Of a DNA stretch of 64,000 bases, positions 20,831 to 28,892 are shown in pieces. Both the position numbers and the translations under genes were made by a program. The notes beneath the pieces were generated by a model. That model saw only the letters and a list, made by a program, of their open reading frames with translations, did not search any database and had not been told where the DNA came from. The first letter of the stretch is position 1, and each line of letters opens with the position of its first letter. Origin of the DNA: Dyadobacter sp. CY347 (GTDB lineage: Bacteria; Bacteroidota; Bacteroidia; Cytophagales; Spirosomataceae); assembly GCF_021502655.1 (NCBI RefSeq), contig NZ_JAKFFT010000009.1:372001-436000 (forward strand). Reading direction: 5' to 3'.

Positions 20831-20890
20831 TATCTTATAATTTTTTGAAATTGATATCTTGTTAAATAAAACCTCTTCGGACCCCTGTTT

Positions 20891-21736
20891 TCAGGCTGCC
20901 TGGACCGGGATCACAATCGTAAACTCCGTTTTCTCCCCTAATACAGAAGTCACATGAATGCTTCCTTTGTGTGTGTCCGTCACGCTCGTATAGGTGAGCG
21001 ACAGGCCCAGGCCGGTTCCTTTCCCCTGCGGTTTTGTTGTAAAGAACGGCTTAAAAAGCTTGGCAACAATATCTTCCGGAATGCCGATGCCATTATCACA
21101 GATCCTGATCTCCACCTCCTGACCAATTCGCGTCGTTGTAATTTCGATAACCGGTTCATAACCTTCTTCATGCCGTTTTGCCTTTTCATTCACGGCATAG
21201 CAAGCATTATTAACCAGGTTTACGATCACCCGCCCAAATTCCCCTTTCGCTACTTTCACACTGCCAACCTCCGGATCAAATTTATATTTGAGCATGACAT
21301 TGAATGCGCTGTCATCCGCACGCACGCCCTGATAAGCAAGCTTGCTGTATTCTTCCAGCAGCTGATTGAGGTCTGTCGGTTCGAGGATAGCGGCATCGGA
21401 GCGGGCCTGTGCGAGCATTCCCTGGATGATCCGTTCGATGCGTTTGCCGTTTTCGTTGATCTTGACGAGGTTCTGCGAGAGGGTTTCCAGCAGGTCTTTT
21501 TCATCCGCGATGTCCGTATCGCTCATCTGGGAAAGCGGTTTTTGGCAGATGTCCAGGATCTCGCCCACCAATCCCTGCGAAAGTCGGGAAAAGTTATTGA
21601 CAAAACTCACCGGATTTTTTATTTCATGTAAAATGCCTGCACTCAGTTGCCCTATTTCCGCGAGCCTGTTGAGCTCAATGATCTTTTGCTGATACAGTTC
21701 AATGTCGTGTTCCGTTGTTCCGGCTCCCATAGTCAT
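20891..21736 (-). CDS. Soluble sensor histidine kinase with intact H-box
   Basis: About 281 residues, no membrane segment. A short N-terminal helix is followed by the H-box [20 protein letters not shown] (His37 with this start), then a HATPase domain with N-box [16 protein letters not shown]1 [12 protein letters not shown]-box FKPFFTTK and G2 [13 protein letters not shown] chose ATG 21736; a TTG at 21778 would overlap the previous gene by 11 bases. It closely resembles the kinase core of the propeller sensor encoded just upstream, which lacks the histidine, so the two probably work together. Likely phosphodonor to the receiver-PP2C protein downstream. Confidence 0.9.
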   Translation of the reverse strand: MTMGAGTTEHDIELYQQKIIELNRLAEIGQLSAGILHEIKNPVSFVNNFSRLSQGLVGEILDICQKPLSQMSDTDIADEKDLLETLSQNLVKINENGKRIERIIQGMLAQARSDAAILEPTDLNQLLEEYSKLAYQGVRADDSAFNVMLKYKFDPEVGSVKVAKGEFGRVIVNLVNNACYAVNEKAKRHEEGYEPVIEITTTRIGQEVEIRICDNGIGIPEDIVAKLFKPFFTTKPQGKGTGLGLSLTYTSVTDTHKGSIHVTSVLGEKTEFTIVIPVQAA

Positions 21737-21767
21737 GGTAATTAAAAAATTTGCAGCATTTAGCGTG

Positions 21768-24700
21768 TTAAGCGACAACCGGGAGGAAAATTTCTATTTC
21801 GGTAAACACTCCTTCCAACGAGTTTACCGACATGCGCCCTTTGTGATATTCGATAATGTCCTTACTCATATATAAGCCCAATCCTGTTCCTTTTGAAGTG
21901 GGTTTTGTTGTAAAAAATGGATTGAACAGCTGCTCCTGCTCCTTGGCAGGAATGCCTTTCCCATTATCGCGAACGATAATGCAAACCCCGCCGGCAACCA
22001 GCTTGGAAGAGATAAGGACCTGAGGTTCAAATGTTTTATCAACCCTCGCTTTTTCCAGTAAAGCATAGCATGCATTGCTGATGAGATTGACGATCACTTG
22101 TGCGAACTCGTACGGAAGCACACTCACTTTCACCGGATTGCCGTATAGAGCCATATCCAGCTTCACGGATGCATCCTTATACTCGGCCAGCGCTTCTTGA
22201 ATGGCCGTTTTTGCCTTTGCTTCCAGGAAAGGGTTCAATTCCGTAACGATGAAATCACTCGATTTTCCTTTCAGCAATTTTTGCATATCCTTTACGATGC
22301 GCGTGGTGCTGTTGCCATGTTCGTAGATCTTTTCCAGGTTTTTTTGAAGCATACTAAAACCGCTGTCAAGATCATCCTTTTCATCTTCCGACAATCCATC
22401 CTGGTGTTTATCAGTCACTTCTGTTATTTCCTTCAAAAGCTTACCGGACGATTGCGAGAAGTTGTTAATGTAGTTCAGCGGGTTCAGAATTCGGTCCACG
22501 ATCCCCTTGGTAAGGCTGCCTACCGATGCCAGGCGTTCCTGCCGGATCAGTTCTTCCTGTGTTGATTTGAGGTTGGACAGTGTATTTTCGAGGTTTTCAA
22601 GAATGTTTGTTTTAATGTATGCCCCGATCAAATGTTCTTTCAGGTTTTTGACAACATTAAAATCCCGCTCGGAGAATGCATTTTCACGGTCTGTGTTTTC
22701 CAGGGTAATGTAGCTTTTTACATTGCCATCCACCCGTATCAAAATCGTGATCAGGGCCTTGGGAGAAAAGAGCTCGCTGATCGACTCATTTGCATTCTGC
22801 TTTCGAAAATCATTTTTGAGAAAAATATCTTCCAGAATTTCTTCGCCGTTCTCCACATATCGCTGCTCGGCCTCCTTTGCTGTGAGTCTGACATTATCCA
22901 CTTTCGCGTTTTCCACTGCGCCTGCCAGTGCTATGAACTGGTAATTGTCCGTAGCGCTGTTGTATACCAATGCAGATGCTCCGTTCACATTTTGAAATTC
23001 GCATAATTTGTTCAAAACCAGCTGAAACAAGCGGCCTGTGTTAACCTCCCCATTGATTGACTTCACAAATTCGTCGATCCTTTCCAGCTGATCGTTTGTT
23101 GCCGACAATTCTTCCGATTGTAATTCCAGTTCTTCTTTCTGGTTCACAACTTCTTCCGTGCGTTCGAGGATCCGCGTTTCCAGTTCTTCCTTCTCTCTCA
23201 AAATCCTTCTCAATCTCCAACGGACCACATAATAGATGGTTGCGCTGAATATAATCAGATATAAAGCAATCATATACCATTGCCTGAACCAGGGCACGCG
23301 GATCTTAAAAGCCAGTGAAGTTTCTTTGGAAACGTGATCGTAAACATCTCTTGCGCGCACTTTGAAATTATAGCTTCCGGATGGCAAACCGCTGTATTCC
23401 TTACGCGTCAGCGATCCCCAATCGGACCATTCCTTATCGTAATTTTCAAGAAAGTATTGGTACTGAACCTCTTGATTCGTGTGATAACTTGGCAATGCAA
23501 ACTCAAAGATCAGGTTATTCTGACGGTGGCTCAGCGGCTTGGAAAGCGTTCCGTTTTGCGCAAATTGCAGCAGGCTATCCTGTGTCGCCACGCTCCTCAG
23601 CATGACCGGATATTCGTATACATATTGGTCGGGCACCTGCATATCGAGCCGGTAAAGGCCCTGATCACCGCCCAGCCAGGCAGTGCCATCCTCGTCCGGA
23701 AAAATGATCTCAAACGGAACATCGGCGATGGGCATCAATGGTGTTTCCAGCAGTTCGAAACCGCCGGAAGGCTTCTTTTTGAAAAATGATGCCCACTTTT
23801 TGTCTCCGCGGGTTGTCCAGATGTTGCCCTTACCATCGCCCTGGACACGGTCAAACCAGGTTTTGTCTTCGTGCAGCCAGACGGCGCGTGCAAAATGATC
23901 GGCTTCGGGCTTATATTCGAAAAGTCCATCCTTATTAGAGACCATGAGTTTGTTTTCGTACAGGGCGAGCTTGTTGTATAAAGGGCTGGAAATGCCTTGC
24001 GCAGCCGAAAAACGTTTGATCGTTCCCGACTTTCCGTCCAGCTTGATAATGCCATTGGAAAGGGTTTCGAGCCAATAAGTGGCTGGCAGAAATTCCGTAA
24101 CGCCAACAATTTGCTCGGTAACCGCCTTTACCCGCTCTGCCCGCCAGTCGCCGCCTGAGCGCGTGAACCTGGTTAACCCGTCCTGCATGCCCACAAACAG
24201 CTCATTACCAGACTGCGAAGCAGTTACACTGAGTGAAAAAATCGAATTTATTTTAGAAATCCCGGATCCCTTCGTCCATTGAAAAAGGCCTTTGTTTGAA
24301 GCAATGTACAGCGAACCATTAGCTTCGTCCAGGCCCAGACAACTTCCTGACAAGCCGTTGACATGGACAATCTGATTGTTTTCAATATAATACAACCCAT
24401 TCAATGTGCCCACAACAACCCGCCCCTGAAAACGCCTGATCGCTGTCACAGAACCCCTCAGGCCATCTCCGGTGGCAAAAAGCGAAATTGGGGAAGGCAG
24501 GTCGAAACGCGCGATCCCATCATTGAGTGCGAGCCAGAGATTATGCTCGCGATCCGTGAACATGGCCGAAACCTGGGTTTCCTGCAAATCCGTATCGGCA
24601 TTCACAGGATATTGGACATTTCCATCAGCATTCACCACGAGCATCCCGCCCGTTGCCATGCTGATCGCAATTGTTCCGTCCTGCAATTTGGTCGCATAGG

Positions 24701-25493
24701 TGGCCTGATTTCGAACAATGACAGGATTTACATTTCCGCCGATTACCTCAATGCGGTTTATTCTTAATCTGAAAATACCCTGGCTTGACGTTACCAACAG
24801 TGCGGAACCGTCGCCCAGCTGCACCACCGAAGTAAGGTCCAGCAATGCAGGCACGTCGCTGTTTTGCTGTATCTGGGAAATCTGTTTGCCATTGATCAAC
24901 ATCATCCCTTTATTTTTTGCATAAACCAGCATTGCGTCTTTGAACGGAAATGCAGCCTGGATTCTCAGGTTATGCTTAAAGGGCGTTACAGTTGAGCCAT
25001 TCCAGAAAAAATTTATTTGATCCGTTACAAACCAGGCACCAGCTTTCGTAGGGACGATTTGAATCACTTGTGCAAACTTCTCCTTCAATTTCGCCGACAA
25101 ATCCACGAACCGCTGAACGCCAAAAGCATCTTTACCCAGATATCCAAACTCCCCGTTTGCCCCGACCAGCACCCGGCCCTTTGCATCCGTGGCAAGTGCA
25201 GATACGCGTGTAATGTTGGTGGTCTGGATCGTTTTCCATACAACGCCATCGAATTCCAGCACGCCCGCAAAATTGGCAAAATACATGATGCCCGCCTTGT
25301 CCTGGGTAATGGCAAAATTCTGGTCGTGCGCACGATATTCAGACGATGAGTAAAAGCCCGACAATGGCCTTCCTAAATCCGGTTTTGCCACATTCGCCAG
25401 CTGCGCCCACAGCGATGCCGAGCCGTTAAGGCAGATCAGAACAATAAATAGTTTAATGGATCTCAACACTTTCCTCCACATTTTGCCTGACAT
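21768..25493 (-). CDS. Propeller sensor with histidine-less kinase core
   Basis: 1,241 residues. Order: signal peptide (to about residue 31), periplasmic two-component propeller repeats (about 40-680), Y_Y_Y domain (about 690-765), one membrane helix (WYMIALYLIIFSATIYYVV), coiled coil, GAF domain (about 850-970), DHp-like helices and HATPase. The DHp sequence is GIVDRILNPLNYINNF, where relatives have GIxHEIxNPL: Asp1000 replaces the phosphoaccepting His. The ATPase keeps its N-box (NLISNACYALLEK), G1 (RDNGKGIP) and G2 ([11 protein letters not shown]). It may therefore phosphorylate the neighbouring soluble kinase in trans or act allosterically. It overlaps the transporter gene upstream by 41 bases. 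Its ligand is unknown; such propellers often sense glycans. Confidence 0.9.
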   Translation of the reverse strand: MSGKMWRKVLRSIKLFIVLICLNGSASLWAQLANVAKPDLGRPLSGFYSSSEYRAHDQNFAITQDKAGIMYFANFAGVLEFDGVVWKTIQTTNITRVSALATDAKGRVLVGANGEFGYLGKDAFGVQRFVDLSAKLKEKFAQVIQIVPTKAGAWFVTDQINFFWNGSTVTPFKHNLRIQAAFPFKDAMLVYAKNKGMMLINGKQISQIQQNSDVPALLDLTSVVQLGDGSALLVTSSQGIFRLRINRIEVIGGNVNPVIVRNQATYATKLQDGTIAISMATGGMLVVNADGNVQYPVNADTDLQETQVSAMFTDREHNLWLALNDGIARFDLPSPISLFATGDGLRGSVTAIRRFQGRVVVGTLNGLYYIENNQIVHVNGLSGSCLGLDEANGSLYIASNKGLFQWTKGSGISKINSIFSLSVTASQSGNELFVGMQDGLTRFTRSGGDWRAERVKAVTEQIVGVTEFLPATYWLETLSNGIIKLDGKSGTIKRFSAAQGISSPLYNKLALYENKLMVSNKDGLFEYKPEADHFARAVWLHEDKTWFDRVQGDGKGNIWTTRGDKKWASFFKKKPSGGFELLETPLMPIADVPFEIIFPDEDGTAWLGGDQGLYRLDMQVPDQYVYEYPVMLRSVATQDSLLQFAQNGTLSKPLSHRQNNLIFEFALPSYHTNQEVQYQYFLENYDKEWSDWGSLTRKEYSGLPSGSYNFKVRARDVYDHVSKETSLAFKIRVPWFRQWYMIALYLIIFSATIYYVVRWRLRRILREKEELETRILERTEEVVNQKEELELQSEELSATNDQLERIDEFVKSINGEVNTGRLFQLVLNKLCEFQNVNGASALVYNSATDNYQFIALAGAVENAKVDNVRLTAKEAEQRYVENGEEILEDIFLKNDFRKQNANESISELFSPKALITILIRVDGNVKSYITLENTDRENAFSERDFNVVKNLKEHLIGAYIKTNILENLENTLSNLKSTQEELIRQERLASVGSLTKGIVDRILNPLNYINNFSQSSGKLLKEITEVTDKHQDGLSEDEKDDLDSGFSMLQKNLEKIYEHGNSTTRIVKDMQKLLKGKSSDFIVTELNPFLEAKAKTAIQEALAEYKDASVKLDMALYGNPVKVSVLPYEFAQVIVNLISNACYALLEKARVDKTFEPQVLISSKLVAGGVCIIVRDNGKGIPAKEQEQLFNPFFTTKPTSKGTGLGLYMSKDIIEYHKGRMSVNSLEGVFTEIEIFLPVVA

Positions 25494-28299
25494 TAAGATC
25501 TTTTAAAAGAAAATTTTCAATGATATAGAATTCCGTGTCTTCCAGCACATTAGGGATCATTACAACGCCTAACTTGCTCAGCTCAGCCACATTCCGGATG
25601 CTCCCTGCTTCCAGCGCCCCGATCTTCGAGAAAAACAATTTTCCATAGGTTACCAAAATCGAGACATCGCCGTCGCTGAGGTGTTTTCGCAGATCAATAA
25701 CATCGCCTGCTTCCTCCTGAAAATAGGCGGAAGTGAGCAAGATCTTTTGCAGTTCACCGCTCAGCAATCCGCTTAACGCGTGCGTTTCGCGCAAGCGCCG
25801 GAGCTTGGAAATGAGCAGATCTTCCTCCGTCGAAAGCCACTCAAGCGGCTTCATGATTTCGACGTGAAAAGTATCATTGTTTCGTATCATCACATCGAGC
25901 AGCGAACGAAAACGGCCTGGGTTCACAATTCTGAGAATATAGAAAGCAGTTTGCGAAATGACCTTGGACCGAGACACGGCATTGGAAACCAGGACCGGTG
26001 TGACAATGCCTGAATCGAAATGCCGCAATTCCCTGATCGCTACGGCCTTGGTCCATCGGGAAATGCGGGTGTAATCCCTGTTAATGATGTCGATCAAACG
26101 TTCCGCCACCGGGAGCGAATCGAGTGGATAAATTTCTGCATAGCGGCGCCGCATTTCATCCAGTGAATCGCTGTCCAGGTAAGGAAGCACTTTGTTTTTG
26201 ATATTTTCCGGCAGCAACAGGTCGCAGATTTCCGTCAGATAATCCCTGGCATCCGTAGTCTGGTCGCTTTTAAGCAATGTTACGGCATGGAACCGGGAAC
26301 CGTAAACGGCTTCCAGCACAATGAATGCTTTCCGCATGATCCGCAGCTTTTCCATTTCCATGTTCAGCATCAGCGGACTTTCTGGCTCATAGGTTTCCAT
26401 GAGGTCGTGCTGCGCCGATAGCAGCCAGGCGAAAGTTTTCAAATGTTCGTCCAGCTCATTCAGCATATAGGATTGCTCGGTGCTGTTGCAGGTGTAACGA
26501 AGGTTCCGTAATGCCTCCATCACCTTATCCTTGACAAACCGATTCGGGTTTTCCAGATTTCTGCGCAGGAACCGGATAGCGTCCGCGCCTCCGATCTGTT
26601 CCACAATTTTCAGCAAATGAAGCTGCCTGTAACGATTGTCATTATCGCTCAAAAACGATTTCTCAATGTATTTCAGCAAAGGCGGCCCCGATTTCACAAG
26701 GGCTTCAAAAGCAACCGAATAATAGCGGTCCAGCTCCATCTGCTCCATTAGAAACGGCCAAAGTTCATGTCTTCTCAATTCACCCGCCGTGTAAATGGCG
26801 GCTTCCCGAACCCTTTTACTGGGATCCTGTAATAGCGGGATCAGATATTTGTAGGCCAAGAACCTGTTGGCACCGCCGAGCCCTATCGCGGCCTCAATGC
26901 GATCCGCCTCATTTGGCGAAAAAACCTGGTTAATGAGTTGTTCAAAAGATTTATCCGAACTTACCTGCGCCGGAACATAGGCATCCTTTCTCCTCGATTT
27001 CTCAGGGAATTGAAACACCTTATCCCGCACCATTTTCTTATAAGAATTCTCACCGACGAACGCCACGAAGGTCCAGCAGACCGCCACGACAAGAAACAGG
27101 ATCGCCAGCTGCAAAGCGTCCATCTTCGAAAGGTTGACGAGCGCAAAAAGTAAGATCCCGGCCGCCAGACCGCCCATCGCTTTGGCCCTTCCCTCGATCC
27201 TGCCCTGGATATTCAACCGGAAACGTGCTTGAATAGGCTGATATAGCACCTGGTATGCCGGCTCGGCAATGGCCTTTCGTACGGCGCTCATGAAAAACCG
27301 CGATAATGCAATGCACGCAAAAAAGATGGCAGCAGTATCGTAACCCAGGCCGTAGATGACCGAAACCGCAAAGCTGAAAACAAGGCTCAAAGGCAGGATC
27401 AGGATGCCGAATTTCAAGCCGTATTTGCTGATCAGTCTATTGTAAAGAAATGTCTTGATAAAAAATTCAAGGATGGCGCTGATACCAAAGAAAAACCCGA
27501 GAAAACTGGCCAGCGATTCTTTATTTGGAAACACATTCCGCGACTCGGTGAAGAAAATATATTCCACATAAAACAATGCAAAAACAGGCAGCAGCGCCAG
27601 CAGAAATATATTGCGGTAATAACTGGGATCAACCACATCGGTCTCAATGTGCTCCGCCGCCTTTGCCTTGATCTGTATGGATGTATGGTCTGCTGTGACG
27701 TAGCGCTTGTGAATTTTTCTTAGTAAAACTGCGCAGACGATCAGGAAACCGACGGCCAGAATGAGCAGCGAATCAATCGGCAAAAGCTTGACCAATGCTG
27801 GAACGGCCAGATACATGATCACGGACGAAAAAACCTCCCCGCTGTTAATGAGCGATGATAATCTTTTGGATTGCTGAAAGTTGAAAAGCTTCACAACAAC
27901 CGCCCAGAATGTAACGCCATTCACTAAAACAAAAATACGGTTCCAGATAAATAGGAAAAAGAAGACCCATTTACTGCCGGTCAGATGATAAACGATAAGG
28001 AAAAATGCGATGGAAACGATCAGGAAAAGCAATGCATTTTCCCCCAGCCTATCAAATGCAATGCGCTTTTGAACCCGCGTTAAGCCCAGTCCGAGAAGAT
28101 AAACGAAGACACCGCCCACCACATAAACCTGCGGCAGCATTAACCTGTCGAAACTCACCAGATACGATGAAGCCACCACCGTATAGAACAATGCCGTTGC
28201 GCCGCCCATAAAAAAAGAATAGGCCATCAGCAGGCTCACGAGACCTTCCTCGTCCTTTCTGATGTTGAGCATCCGCGATATGTCCTTGATTTTTCTCAC
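25453..28299 (-). CDS. ATP/ADP translocase-like (NTT/MFS) transporter with HEAT repeats
   Basis: 948 residues. Residues about 15-430 hold about twelve membrane helices of the MFS/NTT nucleotide-transporter type, beginning LVSLLMAYSFFMGGATALFYT. From about 450 a large soluble part contains HEAT-like helical repeats (LIPLLQDPSKRVREAAIYTAGELRR) and then a less clear domain, possibly a cyclic-nucleotide-binding relic. NTT-HEAT fusions occur in free-living bacteria, where transport of ATP has not been shown for most. Inside this signalling operon a receptor or scaffold role is as plausible as transport. It starts three bases after the GNAT stop. Confidence 0.78.
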   Translation of the reverse strand: MRKIKDISRMLNIRKDEEGLVSLLMAYSFFMGGATALFYTVVASSYLVSFDRLMLPQVYVVGGVFVYLLGLGLTRVQKRIAFDRLGENALLFLIVSIAFFLIVYHLTGSKWVFFFLFIWNRIFVLVNGVTFWAVVVKLFNFQQSKRLSSLINSGEVFSSVIMYLAVPALVKLLPIDSLLILAVGFLIVCAVLLRKIHKRYVTADHTSIQIKAKAAEHIETDVVDPSYYRNIFLLALLPVFALFYVEYIFFTESRNVFPNKESLASFLGFFFGISAILEFFIKTFLYNRLISKYGLKFGILILPLSLVFSFAVSVIYGLGYDTAAIFFACIALSRFFMSAVRKAIAEPAYQVLYQPIQARFRLNIQGRIEGRAKAMGGLAAGILLFALVNLSKMDALQLAILFLVVAVCWTFVAFVGENSYKKMVRDKVFQFPEKSRRKDAYVPAQVSSDKSFEQLINQVFSPNEADRIEAAIGLGGANRFLAYKYLIPLLQDPSKRVREAAIYTAGELRRHELWPFLMEQMELDRYYSVAFEALVKSGPPLLKYIEKSFLSDNDNRYRQLHLLKIVEQIGGADAIRFLRRNLENPNRFVKDKVMEALRNLRYTCNSTEQSYMLNELDEHLKTFAWLLSAQHDLMETYEPESPLMLNMEMEKLRIMRKAFIVLEAVYGSRFHAVTLLKSDQTTDARDYLTEICDLLLPENIKNKVLPYLDSDSLDEMRRRYAEIYPLDSLPVAERLIDIINRDYTRISRWTKAVAIRELRHFDSGIVTPVLVSNAVSRSKVISQTAFYILRIVNPGRFRSLLDVMIRNNDTFHVEIMKPLEWLSTEEDLLISKLRRLRETHALSGLLSGELQKILLTSAYFQEEAGDVIDLRKHLSDGDVSILVTYGKLFFSKIGALEAGSIRNVAELSKLGVVMIPNVLEDTEFYIIENFLLKDLNVRQNVEESVEIH

Positions 28300-28302
28300 A
28301 AA

Positions 28303-28887
28303 TTATTTGTCTAATTCTTTGATCATGAAATAGATCTGACGTTCGGGCATCTGGTATAGCGGCCTGATTTTGCCTAAATACAAAAATCCAAGATCTTCCA
28401 AAGGTTTAATGCGCGAAGCAACGGGCTGGGCAATGATCATCTTAATGCCATGAGCAGCAGCAAAATTGATCCGCGCTTCGTCCAGTAATGTCGAAAAACC
28501 ATTTCCCCGATAGCCCGGCGCAACCACAAGCCGGTTTAAAGAAGCATAAGGGCCTTTTCCGAAACCTTCCAGGATCGAGCCGTCGAAAAGATCGGCGTGC
28601 GGGATGGAGCTGTAATCGGGATGAAAGCTCATGCGTGCGGCTGCAACTATCTCTTTATTATGGAGAATGATCCAATGATGCGCCAGCAGATCTTCGTCGT
28701 CCAGCCACGCCTTGTGCGAGAAAAAGTCCTGGCTTATGCCCTGCTCGTCTTTCCAGGCCAGCACCCTGAGCGCCCCCATTTCGTCCAGGCGTTCGGGATA
28801 ATCCAGCTTCATGAGCAGAAACTCCGAATTTCTGATTTCAAACCTTGTTTCCATTAAGCGAGGGGGTTTTATATACACTGATTCCAT
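28303..28887 (-). CDS. GNAT-family N-acetyltransferase
   Basis: 194 residues. The acetyl-CoA-binding motif A is seen as LNRLVVAPGYRGNGFSTLLDEA, with the R/QxxGxG/A type loop GYRGNG. The earlier part, HHWIILHNKEIVAAARMSF, fits the beta-2 to beta-4 strands. The acceptor is not predictable; the layout resembles GNATs that act on small molecules or amino-acyl groups. It is tightly packed between the TonB-dependent receptor (5 bases) and the NTT-HEAT gene (3 bases). Confidence 0.82.
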   Translation of the reverse strand: MESVYIKPPRLMETRFEIRNSEFLLMKLDYPERLDEMGALRVLAWKDEQGISQDFFSHKAWLDDEDLLAHHWIILHNKEIVAAARMSFHPDYSSIPHADLFDGSILEGFGKGPYASLNRLVVAPGYRGNGFSTLLDEARINFAAAHGIKMIIAQPVASRIKPLEDLGFLYLGKIRPLYQMPERQIYFMIKELDK

Positions 28888-28892
28888 TTCAG

